A DNA stretch of 64,000 bases from Gluconacetobacter tumulisoli (GTDB lineage: Bacteria > Pseudomonadota > Alphaproteobacteria > Acetobacterales > Acetobacteraceae): the NCBI RefSeq assembly GCF_014174155.1, contig NZ_JABEQM010000010.1, forward strand, positions 62,001-126,000, in the 5' to 3' direction. Shown here one piece after another: positions 27,643 to 35,663 of the stretch. Both the position numbers and the translations under genes were made by a program. The notes under the pieces were generated by a model. That model worked only from the letters and a program-made list of their open reading frames with translations. It was not told where the DNA came from and ran no database searches. Positions within the stretch are counted from its first letter, which is position 1. The number at the start of each line of letters is the position of its first letter.

Positions 27643-29592
27643 ATGGCTTCTTCTGATATCAACGTGTTTTCCCTGGCCACCGCGATGCGGGACGGGCGTC
27701 GCGAAGTCGAGATGAGCCTGTCCGACTATCTCGAATCCTGCCGGACAGACCCGTCATGCTACGCGACGGCGGCCGAACGCATGCTCAAGGCAATCGGCGA
27801 GCCGCGCAGCGTCGATACCTCCCGCGATCCACGTCTGTCGCGCATTTTCATGAACCGCACGCTGCGGATCTATCCCGCGTTCTCCGATTTCTTCGGCATG
27901 GAAGAGACGATCGAGCAGATCGTCGGCTTCTTCCGTCACGCTGCCCAGGGGCTGGAGGAACGCAAGCAGATTCTCTATCTGCTCGGCCCCGTCGGCGGCG
28001 GGAAATCGTCGCTGGGCGAACGGCTGAAGGCCCTGATGGAAAAGGAGCCGATCTATGTCCTGAAGGCCGGGCGGCATATCAGTCCGGTATTCGAAAGCCC
28101 GCTGGGGCTGTTCGACCCGGACCGCATGGCGGATGCGCTGGAGGAGCGTTACGGCATTCCCCGCCGCCTGCTGACCGGGATCGCCAGCCCCTGGGCGCTG
28201 AAGCGGCTGGAGGAGTTCGATGGCGACCTGTCGCGCTTCACGGTGGTCAAGCTTCATCCTTCGCGCCTGCGGCAGATTGCGATCGCCAAGACCGAACCGG
28301 GCGACGACAACAACCAGGACGTGTCGGCCCTGGTGGGCAAGGTCGATATCCGGCAGCTGGAGCATTACAGCCAGAACGATTCCGATGCCTACAGCTTCTC
28401 GGGCGGGTTGAACCGCGCGAACCAGGGGCTGCTGGAATTCGTCGAGATGTTCAAGGCGCCGATCAAGATGCTGCATCCGCTGCTGACGGCGACGCAGGAA
28501 GGCAACTATGTCGGGACCGAGAATATCGGCGCCATCCCGTTTACCGGCGTGATCCTGGCCCATTCCAACGAGGCGGAGTGGCAGACCTTCCGCAACAATC
28601 GTACGAACGAAGCCTTCCTGGATCGCGTCTGCGTCATCAAGGTGCCGTACTGCCTGCGCGTGACCGAGGAGACCAAGATCTACGAGAAGCTGGTCCAGTC
28701 CTCCAGCCTGTCGGCAGCGCCCTGCGCGCCCAACACGCTGGAAATGCTGGCGCGCTTCGCCGTGCTGTCGCGGCTGAAGCCGCATCCGAACTCGACGCCG
28801 TTCGCCAAGATGCGGGTCTATGACGGCGAGAATATCCGCGAGACCGATCCCAAGGCGCGGACCATGCAGGAATATCGCGACGCCGCCGGCGTGGACGAGG
28901 GGATGGAGGGGATTTCCACCCGCTTTGCCTACAAGGTGCTGTCGGCGACCTTCAACCATGATTCGAACGAGATTTCGGCCGACCCCGTGCATCTGATGTA
29001 TGTGCTGGAACATGCGGTCCGGCGGGAACAGTTTCCACCGGAGGTCGAGGCCACATATCTGGCGACCCTGAAATCGGAACTGGCGGGACGCTATGCCGAA
29101 TATCTGGGGCACGAGATCCAGAAGGCCTATCTGGAGAGCTACAACGATTACGGCCAGAACCTGTTCGACCGGTATCTGGATTACGCCGACGCCTGGATCG
29201 AGGACCAGGATTTCAAGGATCCCGATACCGGCCAGATGCTGAACCGGGAATTGCTGAATGCCGAGCTGACCAAGATCGAGAAGCCGGCCGGCATCGCCAA
29301 TCCCAAGGATTTCCGCAACGAGGTCGTGAAATTCTCGCTGCGTGCCCGGGCCAGCAATGGCGGGAGGAACCCGTCCTGGACGTCGTACGAGAAGATCCGC
29401 GACGTCATCGAGAAACGGATGTTCAGCCAGGTGGAGGACCTGCTGCCGGTCATCAGTTTCGGGTCCAAGAAGGACGGCGAGACCGAACGCAAGCACGACG
29501 AGTTCGTGGAGCGGATGGTGTCGCGCGGATACACGGAACGACAGGTCCGCAGGCTCGTTGAATGGTACATGCGGGTGAAGCAGTCCGCCTGA
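27643..29592 (+). CDS. prkA: Serine protein kinase PrkA
   Basis: 649 residues, the usual PrkA length. An AAA domain carries the P-loop GPVGGGKSSLGE at about residues 113-124, followed by conserved segments EGNYVGTENIGAIPF (sensor area) and NEAEWQTFRNN. The C-terminal ~250 residues are the kinase-like domain (YLGHEIQKAYLESYNDYGQNLF). PrkA is a cytosolic stationary-phase and starvation-linked protein acting with YeaH and YcgB/SpoVR. The three genes lie here in that order. Confidence 0.95.
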   Translation: MASSDINVFSLATAMRDGRREVEMSLSDYLESCRTDPSCYATAAERMLKAIGEPRSVDTSRDPRLSRIFMNRTLRIYPAFSDFFGMEETIEQIVGFFRHAAQGLEERKQILYLLGPVGGGKSSLGERLKALMEKEPIYVLKAGRHISPVFESPLGLFDPDRMADALEERYGIPRRLLTGIASPWALKRLEEFDGDLSRFTVVKLHPSRLRQIAIAKTEPGDDNNQDVSALVGKVDIRQLEHYSQNDSDAYSFSGGLNRANQGLLEFVEMFKAPIKMLHPLLTATQEGNYVGTENIGAIPFTGVILAHSNEAEWQTFRNNRTNEAFLDRVCVIKVPYCLRVTEETKIYEKLVQSSSLSAAPCAPNTLEMLARFAVLSRLKPHPNSTPFAKMRVYDGENIRETDPKARTMQEYRDAAGVDEGMEGISTRFAYKVLSATFNHDSNEISADPVHLMYVLEHAVRREQFPPEVEATYLATLKSELAGRYAEYLGHEIQKAYLESYNDYGQNLFDRYLDYADAWIEDQDFKDPDTGQMLNRELLNAELTKIEKPAGIANPKDFRNEVVKFSLRARASNGGRNPSWTSYEKIRDVIEKRMFSQVEDLLPVISFGSKKDGETERKHDEFVERMVSRGYTERQVRRLVEWYMRVKQSA

Positions 29593-29612
29593 AACGGGAA
29601 TGGTGCCGCTCA

Positions 29613-30923
29613 GTGGATATTATCGACAGACGTCCCAATCCCCACGGGAAGAATATCGAGAACCGGCGCCGCGTGCTCGAACGGGCGCGGGGCGCGGTGC
29701 AGAAGGCTGTCCGCGATTCCGTGGCCCGTGGCAAGATCAGGGAAATCGGGCAGGGCAATGCCGTCTCCGTGCCCTCCGACGCGCTGCATGAACCGACCTT
29801 CCATCGCATCTTTACCGAGGGCGTGCGCGAGATCGTCCTGACCGGCAACCGCGAGTTTTCGCGCGGGGACCGGTTGCAGCGTCCGCCGGCCGGGGGCGGG
29901 TCGGGCAACGGCGGCGGGCCGGGGCAGGGAGGCGAGAAGGGGGGCGGTGAGGATTCATTCCGCTTCGTGCTTAGCCGGGATGAATTCCTGGACCTGTTCT
30001 TCGACGACCTGGAACTGCCGGACCTGGTCAAGCGTGAGATCGCGACGACCGAAAACAGCGTGCCCAGCCGCAGCGGGTTGAGCAACGACGGGGCGCCGTC
30101 GCATCTCGACCTGGGCCGGACGATGCGCCGGTCGGTCGCGCGGCGGATCGGGCTGGGCCGCCCGAAACCCGACGATCTGCGCGAAGTCGACGAACGGATC
30201 GCAGAGCTCGAAGCCCGGCGTCCTCTGGGCGCCGAAGAGATCGAGGAACTGGAACGCCAGCGCGAACGGCGGTCGACGATCCGCCAGCGCATGGCGCGCA
30301 TTCCATGGGTCGATCCGGTCGATTTGCGCTTTCGCCGCTATACCCTGACGCCGCAGCCGTCGACGCGCGCGGTCATGTTCTGCATCATGGATGTCTCGGG
30401 TTCGATGACCGAGCGCATGAAGGATCTGGCGAAGCAGTTCTTCCTGCTGCTGCACGTCTTTCTGGAACGGCGCTACAAGAAGGTCGACATCGTGTTCATC
30501 CGCCATGCCGAAAGCGCGGAGGAGGTGGACGAGGAGACGTTCTTCCACGATCCGCGCACCGGCGGCACCATCGTGTCGTCCGCACTGGAACTGATGCATG
30601 GCATCCAGCGCGAGCGCTATCCGGCGGGCAGCTGGAACATCTACGTTGCGCAGGCGTCGGATGGCGACAATGCATCGTCGGACACCCAGCGGACTGCGTC
30701 TCTGCTGCAGGAGCAGATCCTGCCGGCCGTCCAGTATTACGCCTATATCGAAATCACGGGATCCGGTGCGGTCATTCGCGGGGAAACCGATTTGTGGCGC
30801 AGCTATCGGACCATTGCCGAACAGAACGATCATCTTGCGATCCGCCAGGTCGGCGACCGCAAGGAGATCTTCCCCGTCTTCCGCGACCTGTTTTCCCGCC
30901 AGCATGACCATGCGGAGGCATGA
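29613..30923 (+). CDS. yeaH: YeaH/DUF444 family protein
   Basis: 436 residues from the GTG at 29613, chosen because the product then begins (M)DIIDRRPN, matching the start of E. coli YeaH; an ATG at 29562 would overlap prkA by 31 bases. A Gly-rich low-complexity stretch at ~88-112 is typical. The C-terminal half is a von Willebrand-like domain with the MIDAS motif DVSGSMTER (Asp260, Ser262, Ser264) and TGGTIVSSAL. It is part of the PrkA-YeaH-YcgB signalling triad. The stop overlaps spoVR. Confidence 0.92.
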   Translation: MDIIDRRPNPHGKNIENRRRVLERARGAVQKAVRDSVARGKIREIGQGNAVSVPSDALHEPTFHRIFTEGVREIVLTGNREFSRGDRLQRPPAGGGSGNGGGPGQGGEKGGGEDSFRFVLSRDEFLDLFFDDLELPDLVKREIATTENSVPSRSGLSNDGAPSHLDLGRTMRRSVARRIGLGRPKPDDLREVDERIAELEARRPLGAEEIEELERQRERRSTIRQRMARIPWVDPVDLRFRRYTLTPQPSTRAVMFCIMDVSGSMTERMKDLAKQFFLLLHVFLERRYKKVDIVFIRHAESAEEVDEETFFHDPRTGGTIVSSALELMHGIQRERYPAGSWNIYVAQASDGDNASSDTQRTASLLQEQILPAVQYYAYIEITGSGAVIRGETDLWRSYRTIAEQNDHLAIRQVGDRKEIFPVFRDLFSRQHDHAEA

Positions 30924-32479
30924 TGGACCAGATTGTTCCAGGTGGGGCGTCCGCGACGCCGGGCGGCCTTCTCTATTCCGGCAATGACTGGAATTTCCAG
31001 GTCATCCGGAATTGCTACGACGCGATCGAGGAGATCGCGGACAAGGAACTCGGCCTGGAGATCTATGCCAACCGGATCGAGATCATCACGTCGGAGCAGA
31101 TGCTCGACGTCTACACGTCGCACGGCATGCCGCTGGGCTACAAACACTGGTCGTTCGGCAAGCGCTTCATCGGGCATGAAAGCGCCTATCGACGCGGCCT
31201 GATGGGGCTGGCGTACGAGGTCGTCATCAATTCCGATCCCTGCATCAGTTACCTGATGGAGGAAAATTCCGCGACGATGCAGGCGCTGGTCATCGCGCAC
31301 GCAGCGTTCGGCCACAACCATTTCTTCCGCAACAACCGGCTGTTCCGGGAATGGACCGACCCGTCGCAGATCCTGGATTATCTGGAATTCGCCCGGGGCT
31401 TCATCGCGCGGTGCGAGGAACGGCATGGGCAGCGGGCCGTGGAACGCATCCTGGATGCCGCCCACGCCCTGCAGAACCAGGGGGTCCACCGTCATTCCGG
31501 TGCGCGCAAGATCGACCTCAAGGCCGAGCAGCAGCGGGCGCGCGAGCGCCGCGAATACGAAGACAGCATGTTCAACGATCTGTGGCGGACCTTGCCGTCC
31601 GACCTGCCGGGCGAGAAGGACGGCGTGCCCGATTCGACGACACGGCGGCGGCTGGGCCTACCCGAGGAAAACCTGCTCTATTTCCTGGAAAAGCATGCCC
31701 CCCGCCTTGCGCCGTGGGAGCGGGAGATCATTCGGATCGTCCGGATGGTCGCGCAATATTTCTACCCGCAGCCCCAGGTCAAGATGATGAACGAAGGCTG
31801 CGCGACCTGGGTCCATGCCTATATCATGCGCCGCCTGCATGAGCTGGGACGGATCGACGACGCCGCATATCTGGAAGTCATTCATTCCACATCGAACGTG
31901 ATCAACCAGCCCGGCTTCGAGGCGGGTGGCGGGCCGTCCTTCAATCCCTACGCACTCGGCTATGCGATGATGACCGACATCGCCCGGATGTGCGCTTCGC
32001 CCACCGAGGAGGATCGGCGCTGGTTCCCCGACATCGCCGGCAATGGCGATCCGGTCGGTACCCTGCGCCATGCCTGGGCCGAATATCGGGATGAGAGTTT
32101 CATCCAGCAATTCCTGTCGCCCGCGGTCATCCGGGATTTCCGCATGTTCAGGCTGCGCGACGACACCGCCCAGCCTTATCTGCTGGTGGATGCGATCCAT
32201 GATGAGGCCGGTTATCGCGATATCCGCCGCAGCGTGGCCCTGACCTACGACCCGGGAATGTTCTATACGGAAATCGAGATCGTCGATGTCGATCTGCTGG
32301 GGGATCGGACCCTGGTCCTGGAGCACCGCAGCCGGACAGGACAGATGCTACAGCCCGGCGACGCCCGGCAGACCCTGGATTATCTTGTAACATTGTGGGG
32401 TTACGGTGTTGTTTTAAAGGAAATCGATAGCCAGACCGGCGTAGTCGTCACCACACACACGGTCAATCCCGCCAGTTAA
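30920..32479 (+). CDS. spoVR: SpoVR family protein (YcgB)
   Basis: 519 residues, full length. SpoVR/YcgB shows the typical NEGCATWVHAYIM, NVINQPGFEAGGGPSFNPYALGYAMM and RDESFIQQFLSP segments. The exact biochemical role is unknown; it accompanies PrkA and YeaH in stationary phase. Two adjacent ATGs exist: the first (30920) overlaps the yeaH stop, and the second (30923) has better spacing from GGAGG at 30914-30918. A T-less but perfect hairpin lies 63 bases after the stop. Confidence 0.93.
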   Translation: MMDQIVPGGASATPGGLLYSGNDWNFQVIRNCYDAIEEIADKELGLEIYANRIEIITSEQMLDVYTSHGMPLGYKHWSFGKRFIGHESAYRRGLMGLAYEVVINSDPCISYLMEENSATMQALVIAHAAFGHNHFFRNNRLFREWTDPSQILDYLEFARGFIARCEERHGQRAVERILDAAHALQNQGVHRHSGARKIDLKAEQQRARERREYEDSMFNDLWRTLPSDLPGEKDGVPDSTTRRRLGLPEENLLYFLEKHAPRLAPWEREIIRIVRMVAQYFYPQPQVKMMNEGCATWVHAYIMRRLHELGRIDDAAYLEVIHSTSNVINQPGFEAGGGPSFNPYALGYAMMTDIARMCASPTEEDRRWFPDIAGNGDPVGTLRHAWAEYRDESFIQQFLSPAVIRDFRMFRLRDDTAQPYLLVDAIHDEAGYRDIRRSVALTYDPGMFYTEIEIVDVDLLGDRTLVLEHRSRTGQMLQPGDARQTLDYLVTLWGYGVVLKEIDSQTGVVVTTHTVNPAS

Positions 32480-32849
32480 CACGGATAATTTATCGTAAAT
32501 ACAAATATTTAGGCGAGTCGGCTGAGTCGTCCTCCGTCAGATCGGAGTTGCCGCGATTCGCGGCAACTCCGAATGAAAATTCTTTCAAAATCAATGAATA
32601 AAATCCTTATCTGGATAACGTATCCTGGGGCGTTTCACGTCGCGTCCCATGGCGCGCATCCGAAACGTACTGGCCCTTGGCGGGAAAAATTTGTATCGAA
32701 AGGATATTGAACCCGACCGGTGCCGGACGGGTCGACGTCCCGCCCGTGACGCTGCCGCGCTGGACGATTGACGGATTTGGCGGGGCGGCAGGGCGAAAGA
32801 TAAGGTAACGGGATGAATATACTGTCCTATTCTATGTCAGGACGGCTCC
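32480..32849. other. AT-rich, hairpin-rich intergenic region before the amine dehydrogenase operon
   Basis: 370 bases without a gene. The first ~150 bases are strikingly AT-rich for this genome and hold several inverted repeats: TAAATA-CAAA-TATTTA (32496-32511), the 14-bp hairpin at 32542-32572, and TTATC-TG-GATAA (32607-32618). The second half returns to high GC. The amine dehydrogenase promoter must be here; a TTGACG (32768-32773) and a TATACT (32818-32823) are seen but are not correctly spaced with each other. AGGA at 32839-32842 serves the next ATG. Confidence 0.5.
32542..32572 (+). terminator. Perfect 14-bp hairpin downstream of spoVR
   Basis: Stem TCGGAGTTGCCGCG pairs completely with CGCGGCAACTCCGA around an ATT loop. 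It is the longest perfect hairpin in the window. No T-run follows directly (GAAAATTC), so it may be a terminator of the prkA operon, a transcript-end stabiliser, or a protein-binding palindrome. Confidence 0.55.
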
Positions 32850-34058
32850 ATGGCGGCTGAACGACGTCGTGGCATGATCCGGGCTCTGGCCGCTCCCTTG
32901 ACGCTTCTCGGCGCCCTGTCCGTCCTTGCTTCGGGCCCGGCCCAGGCGGCGGACCCTATCCTGCAGACCGAAGAAAGCGACATCCTGAAGCTTCAGCCTG
33001 GTGGTCCGCATCGGATCCTGGTGGAAGACGGCGTGTACCGTCACAGCAAGGACGGACGCGTCTACGTGGTCGATACCGACAGCGGGAAGCTGCTGGGCAT
33101 GGTTCAGGCCGCCTATAACGCCAATGTCGCCGCCGATCCGGCCGGCCGGACGTTCTACGTCGCCGAAACGACCTGGGAGCGTGGAAATCGTGGCAAGCGG
33201 CATGACATGCTGGTGGCTTACGATCCCCTGACGCTCGAGCCGACGATGGACATCGACCTGCCGAGCCGCGCCCTGGTGACGCCCAAGAAGGCCGACCTGG
33301 GGGTCAGCGCTGATGGGCATTACGTCTATGTCTACGACACCAGTCCGACCAATTCGGTCCACGTCGTGGATACGGCGAAGAAGGCCGTGGTGCAGACCGT
33401 CGACGTCCCGGGCTGCGCGCTGGTCTATCCCTGGGGGCCTTCCGGCTTTTCATCGATCTGCGGCGACGGATCGCTGGCCAACGTCAGCCTCGACGCGTCG
33501 GGCAAGCCCAGCGTTACCCATTCCGCGCCGTTCTTCGTCCCCGACCGTGATCCCGTCTTCGAGCACAGCCCGAAAATCGCGGCCAGCGGCCATGTCTGGT
33601 TCGTGTCCTTCAGCGGTCTGGTCTATGACGCGGTCCTGGGGACCGACGTCCGGATCGGCAAGCCCTGGTCCCTCCAGGAAGCGGCGGGCCTGAAGCCGGC
33701 ATCCGATGCCCGCGCCCCCTTCGACGTTACCTGGCGGCCGGGCGGCTGGCAGCTGGCGGCGGTGCGTGCCCGCGATTCGCACCTGTTCGTCCTGATGCAC
33801 AACGGCACGTTCTGGACCCACAAGGAACCGGGGACGGAGGTATGGGAGGTCGACCTGAAGACCCGCAAGCTGGTGCGCCGCATCCGCCTGGCCGCCCCCA
33901 GCACATTGGTCGGGATCACCCAGGATGCGGCGTCGCGCGTCTTCGTGACGGACGAGGCCGGCGATCTGATCGTCCTCGATGGCACCACCGGCAAGACCGT
34001 GCGGCCGATCAGGAAACTTGGGGAATCGCTCATCTTCACGGTCGCACCGGGGGAATGA
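32850..34058 (+). CDS. Amine dehydrogenase heavy (alpha) chain, MauB/AauB type
   Basis: 402 residues, the usual size of the heavy chain of TTQ amine dehydrogenases. A signal peptide (from Met9, M-I-R-A-L-A...A-Q-A) sends it to the periplasm. The rest is a seven-bladed beta-propeller with recurring blades: VYVVDTDSGKLLGMV, FYVAETTWERGNRGKRHD, YVYVYDTSP-TNSVHVVD, VWEVDLKTRKLVRRI and VLDGTTGKTVRPI. The TWERGxRGxR segment is typical of MauB/AauB. It forms an alpha2beta2 complex with the light chain next door. The AAD versus MAD subtype cannot be fixed by eye. mauE, mauD, mauF and mauG are not adjacent. Confidence 0.88.
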   Translation: MAAERRRGMIRALAAPLTLLGALSVLASGPAQAADPILQTEESDILKLQPGGPHRILVEDGVYRHSKDGRVYVVDTDSGKLLGMVQAAYNANVAADPAGRTFYVAETTWERGNRGKRHDMLVAYDPLTLEPTMDIDLPSRALVTPKKADLGVSADGHYVYVYDTSPTNSVHVVDTAKKAVVQTVDVPGCALVYPWGPSGFSSICGDGSLANVSLDASGKPSVTHSAPFFVPDRDPVFEHSPKIAASGHVWFVSFSGLVYDAVLGTDVRIGKPWSLQEAAGLKPASDARAPFDVTWRPGGWQLAAVRARDSHLFVLMHNGTFWTHKEPGTEVWEVDLKTRKLVRRIRLAAPSTLVGITQDAASRVFVTDEAGDLIVLDGTTGKTVRPIRKLGESLIFTVAPGE

Positions 34059-34082
34059 TGGCGATGACACGAAACATGACCC

Positions 34083-34108
34083 GCCGCCCGTCCCGCGTGA
34101 CGGGCGGC
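34083..34108 (+). other. Strong GC hairpin between heavy- and light-chain genes
   Basis: A perfect 10-bp stem, GCCGCCCGTC with GACGGGCGGC, around a six-base loop, in the 84-bp gap between the heavy- and light-chain genes. It could slow or stabilise the operon mRNA and so set the subunit ratio; it is not followed by a T-run, so full termination is unlikely. Confidence 0.6.
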
Positions 34109-34142
34109 CACCGGATTTTCGCCCGCATGACGGAGGCATTCC

Positions 34143-34721
34143 ATGGCCAGTCCTGAAACCGGACGGGGCGCGACCGGCCGCCAGGACGGTTTTGATCGCG
34201 TAGCCGAACGGCTGACCCGCCGTCTGGCCGGGCGGTCGTCGCGTCGCAGTGCGCTGGCACGGCTGGGGGCGTGGGCGGCTGCGATCCCGGCTTTCCCGCT
34301 GCTGCCGGTCTGGCGGGGCGAGGCCCGCGCGGCTGCTCCCGTAACCCCGGCCCCGTCGCCCTTTGCCGCCAAGGCCCAGGTCAAGGACGACACCAAGTGC
34401 GATTACTGGCGGTATTGCGCCATTGACGGCAACCTGTGCACCACCTGCGGGGGCGGGGTTCACAGCTGCCCGCCGGGCACCCGTCCGTCGCCGACCTCGT
34501 GGATCGGCACATGCTTCAACCCGCAGGATCGCCGGTCTTACCTGATTGCCTATCGCGACTGCTGTGGGCAGGATTCCTGCAATGAAGAGAATTGCCTGGG
34601 TACCGACGGGGACCTGCCGACCTACCGTCCGCAAGCCAATAACGACATCATCTGGTGTTTCGGAACGGGCTCGCTTCTCTATAATTGTTCGACAGCCGTA
34701 ATCGTAGGAACCGCCGAATGA
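34143..34721 (+). CDS. Amine dehydrogenase light (beta) chain with TTQ cofactor residues
   Basis: 192 residues. The long Tat-like leader (R-S-S-R-R-S-A-L at 31-38) matches the unusual leader of MauA proteins. The mature part begins KCDYWRYCAIDGN. Twelve cysteines (86, 92, 99, 102, 109, 124, 140, 141, 146, 151, 172, 182) would form six disulfides as in the known light chains. By alignment from memory the two tryptophans crosslinked into TTQ are Trp120 (TSWIGTC) and Trp171 (IIWCFG), and the catalytic aspartates are Asp95 and Asp139 (YRDCCG). The start has GGAGG at 34132-34136. Its stop overlaps the first cytochrome gene. Confidence 0.92.
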   Translation: MASPETGRGATGRQDGFDRVAERLTRRLAGRSSRRSALARLGAWAAAIPAFPLLPVWRGEARAAAPVTPAPSPFAAKAQVKDDTKCDYWRYCAIDGNLCTTCGGGVHSCPPGTRPSPTSWIGTCFNPQDRRSYLIAYRDCCGQDSCNEENCLGTDGDLPTYRPQANNDIIWCFGTGSLLYNCSTAVIVGTAE

Positions 34722-35173
34722 AGAAGATCCTGACCCTGGCCCTGTGTCTTGCCGGGGCGACGCCCGCCTTTGCCGCGCCTGACGGAATGGCCCTCTATGG
34801 CGCCAATTGCGGCATCTGCCATCAGGGCGGCGGCGTCGGGGCGCCGGGACAATTCCCACCGCTGGCCAACCGCATCGACAAGATCGCGTCGACGCCGGAG
34901 GGCAAGAAATATGTGACCCAGGTGCTGATCAACGGCCTTGCCGGATCCATCCAGGTTGCCGGATCGACCTATGTCGGCTTCATGCCCAGCTTCAAGAGCC
35001 TGCCCGACGACCAGATCGCGGCGATCCTGACCTATCTGTCGTCTCTGGGCTCGACGAAGCCCGCCCCGGTCTTCACGGCGGCCGACCTTGCTGCCTCCCG
35101 CGCGACGCCGATGTCGTCGTCGGCCGTGGCCGCCGCCCGGAAGACCCTGAATGCGGCGCATCCGCTTCCCTAA
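34718..35173 (+). CDS. Mono-haem cytochrome c, amine dehydrogenase operon (first)
   Basis: 151 residues with a signal peptide (cleavage near Ala20) and one haem site, Cys31-x-x-Cys34-His35 (CGICH). A methionine in GFMPSFKSLPDDQI is the likely sixth ligand, as in class-I cytochromes of the alcohol-dehydrogenase type. The ATG overlaps the light-chain stop (ATGA), so it is translationally coupled. The natural reading is that it takes electrons from TTQ, replacing the copper protein amicyanin used in Paracoccus. It is far too small and has too few haems to be MauG. Confidence 0.85.
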   Translation: MKKILTLALCLAGATPAFAAPDGMALYGANCGICHQGGGVGAPGQFPPLANRIDKIASTPEGKKYVTQVLINGLAGSIQVAGSTYVGFMPSFKSLPDDQIAAILTYLSSLGSTKPAPVFTAADLAASRATPMSSSAVAAARKTLNAAHPLP

Positions 35174-35648
35174 GGCCGCGCATGTCGCGGGGCCGGCCGT
35201 CGCCCTTATAGTGGTGGCCGGTATCCTTGTCCTGCCGCGACAGGCACGCGCCCTGGACGGAACGCGCACGACCTATCTGGTCAAATGCGGGGGATGCCAT
35301 GGGATCGAGGGCCTGTCCGGACAGACCTATATTCCGGTCCTGCGCGACCGCGTCGGCAGCCTGACCTGCACGTCGGAAGGCCGATCCTATCTGGTCCGGG
35401 TGCCGGGTGTGTCGATGTCGCTGATCCGCGATGACGCGGTCATGGCGCGGGTGCTGAATTTCGTGGTGTTCGACCTCGGCGGTTCCAGCACGCCGAAGGG
35501 AACCCGTCCCTACACGGCGAAGGAAGTTCACGCCCTGCGCGGCCATCCGCTGCAGACCACCGACCTGCCGGGATTGCGCGCGGGTGTCTGGGGCCGCGCG
35601 GTGGCGGCCTGCGCCGCACAGGCCGGCCATGCGGCCGGCGCGTATTGA
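35151..35648 (+). CDS. Mono-haem cytochrome c, amine dehydrogenase operon (second)
   Basis: 165 residues with a membrane/signal segment at 12-28 and one haem site, Cys46-Cys49-His50 (CGGCH). A second cysteine pair is not present; a methionine in VPGVSMSLIRDD may be the sixth ligand. The start overlaps the previous gene by 23 bases, so they are co-transcribed. It is divergent from ordinary class-I cytochromes, and I do not recognise a named family. It could relay electrons to the terminal oxidase or take part in cofactor assembly; neither can be told from the sequence. Confidence 0.75.
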   Translation: MRRIRFPKAAHVAGPAVALIVVAGILVLPRQARALDGTRTTYLVKCGGCHGIEGLSGQTYIPVLRDRVGSLTCTSEGRSYLVRVPGVSMSLIRDDAVMARVLNFVVFDLGGSSTPKGTRPYTAKEVHALRGHPLQTTDLPGLRAGVWGRAVAACAAQAGHAAGAY

Positions 35649-35663
35649 CCGGATCGCCGCCCG

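Noticed and set aside
27754-29496. A 580-residue antisense frame over prkA
   Set aside because: Shadow of prkA, with no domain features.
32640-32850. A -35/-10 pair for the amine dehydrogenase operon
   Set aside because: TTGACG (32768) and TATACT (32818) are seen but about 44 bases apart; neither has a partner at the correct distance.
35151-35648. MauG, the di-haem TTQ maturation enzyme, as an identity for the second cytochrome
   Set aside because: Only one CXXCH site and 165 residues; MauG has two haems and about twice the length.
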